Shown here: one piece after another, positions 23,748 through 25,323 of the stretch
Numbering within the stretch: position 1 is the first letter of the stretch
Layout: every line of letters starts with the position of its first letter
Origin: Candidatus Rifleibacteriota bacterium
GTDB taxonomy: Bacteria; UBP17; UBA6191; JACPRK01
Direction: 5' to 3'
NCBI GenBank assembly: GCA_016213865.1
Contig: JACQZL010000299.1
Span: forward strand, 1-25,323
DNA: 25,323 nucleotides
Made by a program: the position numbers and the translations under genes
Notes under the pieces: model-generated
What the model saw: the letters and a program-made list of their open reading frames with translations, nothing else
Database searches by the model: none
What the model was told of the DNA's origin: nothing

Positions 23748-24089
23748 CGCGGACCGGGGCTCGTGAATCGCGCCCCCCGGAAGCGCAAGTCCGTCCCGGG
23801 GCACCGGCCAATCGAGCCACAACTGTCCGCCCACTCTGCCCCGGGAAGGCGGAAGCGGTCTCCAGCCGCTTCGAGGCTCTGGCGACCGCAACTCGGAAGC
23901 GGCAAGACGCCGCCTCCATCTTGCGGACTGTCCGCCCGAGACAGGCCTTCTGTTCCAGCAGCGGGTCGTCCGACACGGCCTGTGCGCCCGAACCGGGGGC
24001 ATCCGTCTCGCTATCCTCCGGAGCGTCCGTCGACTGCAAGGATACCTCACGTGCAGGTGGGATGCCGGCAAGGTCACCAGAACGAGGGC
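23748..24089. other. Intergenic region with degenerate MITE relative
   Basis: No gene is visible. Positions 23848-23920 resemble the reverse complement of the central palindrome of the 205-bp elements: GGCGGAAGCGG...CCAGCCGCTT and GGAAGCGGCAAGACGCCGCC correspond to the two AAGCGGC hairpin arms, though the middle has diverged and terminal repeats are absent. It is probably an old, eroded member of the same repeat family in opposite orientation. The rest of the stretch holds only Arg/Pro-rich unconstrained frames. Confidence 0.5.
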
Positions 24090-24413
24090 TCACCAGGCCT
24101 GGTTCGATGACGAGCTGACACCACCGGCGGGGATATCGCCGGTGCCGGGTATCTGACACGCTGCAACCCGTTCAATGTTCTCGAGGACACGGGCCTGAAC
24201 GTCGGGAGAAAACTCGGCCCCGTAGAATCGCAGGAAAAGGAACTTGCGTTCTTCGGCCAGGCTTGCACCGGGACGCTGCTGCCGGAAAAAGGCGAGAGCG
24301 AGGGCGACGGCGGTATCGAACATCGAGCATGCCATTTCGACTCGTTCGCTCGGGCTGCGAGCCATCAACAGTCGCCGTTGGAGCTCGGCCATCTGCGACG
24401 AGGTGTCGTTCAG
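24090..24413 (-). CDS. Small helical partner of nucleotidyltransferase (CTG start)
   Basis: The frame reads LNDTSSQMAELQRRLLMARSPSERVEMACSMFDTA... and ends NQAW. I recall a bacterial family of ~100-residue proteins starting MNDTS-like, with MFDTA and LFLRFYG, encoded next to a nucleotidyltransferase; that places the initiator at CTG 24411-24413. This CTG lies seven bases after AGGAGG and overlaps the upstream stop as CTGA. The first ATG (24392) has no ribosome binding site in range and would drop seven conserved-looking residues. The product (107 residues) is mostly helical; no function is known to me. Gene order and overlap suggest it works with the transferase, possibly as a toxin-antitoxin-like pair. 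Confidence 0.65.
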   Translation of the reverse strand: MNDTSSQMAELQRRLLMARSPSERVEMACSMFDTAVALALAFFRQQRPGASLAEERKFLFLRFYGAEFSPDVQARVLENIERVAACQIPGTGDIPAGGVSSSSNQAW

Positions 24414-24961
24414 CGGCGCACCTCCTCGAGGAGGTCGGCCAGCTCGAGATGGGCAGCCCATCGGGCGAGGTACGGCCAGTCCAGGTTGTCGACGTTCTGG
24501 AGCAAGTTGCGCACGTCCCCGAGCTGCCGTTCCGAGCGGCTGTCCCTTGCCCAGAACAACTTGGAGAGGATCAGGTCCTCCGGGCTCACGATCTGGACAG
24601 GCACGCCGTCGAGAACGACGCTGCGGCGGCGCCGAAACTCCTCTTGGCGGTACGGCTCGTCTTTGCGGATCACGAAGTCGACCTTCACGATGCTCGACGA
24701 GCGGATGACATTGAACATGTACTGATGGATGATGGCCTCACGAATCCCGCTAGCGTCGATGTAGTAGCGGCCGGCTAGCTCCTGATGCAGCCGGTCGGCG
24801 TCCTCGAGCTTCATCTCGACGACCACGTCGATGTCGCGCGTCATTCGCGGCGTTGCATAGAACGCCAGGGCAAATGACCCCGTCAGCATGTACGGGATTC
24901 CGAGCCGTGACAGGACGGCTACGATCTCTTCGAGGACTTCCAGTTCACGCTGTACGGTCAT
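24410..24961 (-). CDS. Nucleotidyltransferase-fold protein (AbiEii/DUF6036-like)
   Basis: The 183-residue protein has the minimal nucleotidyltransferase pattern: GS at residues 28-29 (LTGSFALAFYATPRMTRD), the DxD pair D43/D45 (RDIDVVV) and a third acidic residue at D95 (KVDFVIRK), all of which point to an active site that binds Mg-NTP. The C-terminal part (SPEDLILSKLFWARDSRSERQLGDVRNLL) is typical of AbiEii- and MNT-related proteins of toxin-antitoxin or abortive-infection modules. The start ATG is at 24961, with an extended -10 promoter 20-30 bp upstream. The small gene that follows overlaps its stop. Confidence 0.85.
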   Translation of the reverse strand: MTVQRELEVLEEIVAVLSRLGIPYMLTGSFALAFYATPRMTRDIDVVVEMKLEDADRLHQELAGRYYIDASGIREAIIHQYMFNVIRSSSIVKVDFVIRKDEPYRQEEFRRRRSVVLDGVPVQIVSPEDLILSKLFWARDSRSERQLGDVRNLLQNVDNLDWPYLARWAAHLELADLLEEVRR

Positions 24962-24982
24962 GACTTCTGTCGACCCTTTGGG

Positions 24983-24991
24983 AGGATATCA
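24983..24991 (-). promoter_or_regulatory. Extended -10 promoter of the nucleotidyltransferase gene
   Basis: The minus strand reads TGATATCCT, the same nine bases as the extended -10 of the rRNA promoter in this window, about 22 bases before the ATG. No matching -35 is present (GGAGGA at the 17-bp position). Confidence 0.4.
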
Positions 24992-25023
24992 CGGCGTGGG
25001 CCGGGTCCTCCGGGGTCCGGGGC

Positions 25024-25228
25024 AATGGCATTAAATTCCTCACCGGGAGAGGCATGACAGAAGCCGCCAGGGTAGAAGCGGCATCTTGCCGCTTCCTTGG
25101 AGCCGGACGTGAGCCCGGCCGCCCAAAAAGCGGCTGGAAGCCGCTTCTACCTTCTGGCGTGGCCATCGTTGCGGCCTCGCCGGCAAACCCATGGCAGGAT
25201 ATGGTAACCATCACGATTTGATGCAGCC
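25024..25228. mobile_element. MITE-like element, copy 2 (right end decayed)
   Basis: This copy is in the same orientation as that at 9481-9685 and about 90% identical over the full length. The left terminal repeat AATGGCATTAAAT (25024-25036) is intact; the right end is reduced to ATTTGATGC (25216-25224) and the last bases differ. The internal AAGCGGC hairpins are conserved. No target duplication is recognisable, consistent with an older insertion. It lies upstream of the nucleotidyltransferase gene. The remaining bases to the window end (25229-25323) show no feature. Confidence 0.85.
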
Positions 25229-25323
25229 ACCCGCTCGGAGCATGGGAAACGTCGGGAGCGTCCCTGAGAAGTGGGAAGCCGCGTCGTCGAGTGGCCACGG
25301 TGCCTGTCTTCAACGCGAGGACG

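Noticed and set aside
24945..25313. 122-codon minus-strand frame at the right end
   Set aside because: Most of it is the inside of MITE copy 2; a similar peptide is read from copy 1, which reflects the shared repeat rather than a gene.

Overview
The window looks like a chromosomal segment from a high-GC bacterium, probably an uncultivated lineage. It opens inside a 16S rRNA gene (minus strand, 5' end only) whose variable bases I cannot place in a phylum. The housekeeping genes (dephospho-CoA kinase, glycogen synthase, two GalT-family enzymes) fit a free-living Gram-negative-type cell with lipoproteins. Start codons are mixed ATG/GTG, and two genes appear to start at CTG.

Layout: (1) 1-653: start of an rRNA operon reading leftward, with a consensus-like sigma70 promoter and a boxA-like antitermination site. 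(2) 708-1358: a small membrane-anchored protein. (3) 1512-9465: an accessory island, all on the minus strand. In transcription order it holds a damaged beta-rich ORF, a coiled-coil protein, an Hsp70/DnaK-like ATPase, a four-Cys putative zinc protein and a large DUF1998-type helicase, with gaps of 9-10 bp or overlaps of 4-8 bp. A GHKL ATPase/STAS-like protein follows, then an unannotated remnant of a second copy of the zinc-protein/helicase pair. (4) 9481-9685: a 205-bp MITE-like element with 13-bp terminal inverted repeats and an 11-bp target duplication; a sister copy lies at 25024-25228. (5) 9940-11112: two unrecognised plus-strand genes. (6) 11119-16188: a minus-strand operon of GalT-like, glgA, GalT-like, HAMP membrane protein and coaE. 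(7) 16382-17308: a lipoprotein gene. (8) 17821-22161: a 1446-residue zinc-ribbon/HEAT-repeat protein. (9) 22380-23747: a secreted protein with propeller-like repeats. (10) 24090-24961: a nucleotidyltransferase plus small partner gene.

The main interest is the island at 3-9.5 kb. Its tight spacing suggests that an Hsp70 ATPase, a coiled-coil (possibly GrpE-like) partner, a small zinc protein and a DUF1998 helicase work as one system. Related helicases occur in anti-phage systems such as DISARM and Druantia, but I recognise no named system with this gene set. This copy seems to be decaying: the Hsp70 gene has an in-frame TGA, the helicase lacks a recognisable DEAH box and SAT motif, the first ORF is 5'-truncated and frameshifted, the GHKL protein lacks an N-box, and a collapsed duplicate sits downstream. 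Intact homologues in relatives would be the place to define the system.

The glycogen block is also notable. Glycogen synthase lies between two GalT-superfamily paralogues whose active-site motifs differ (HSHSH and HCHSQ), suggesting sugar-nucleotide turnover coupled to glycogen. All functional statements come from reading the sequence; no database search was run.
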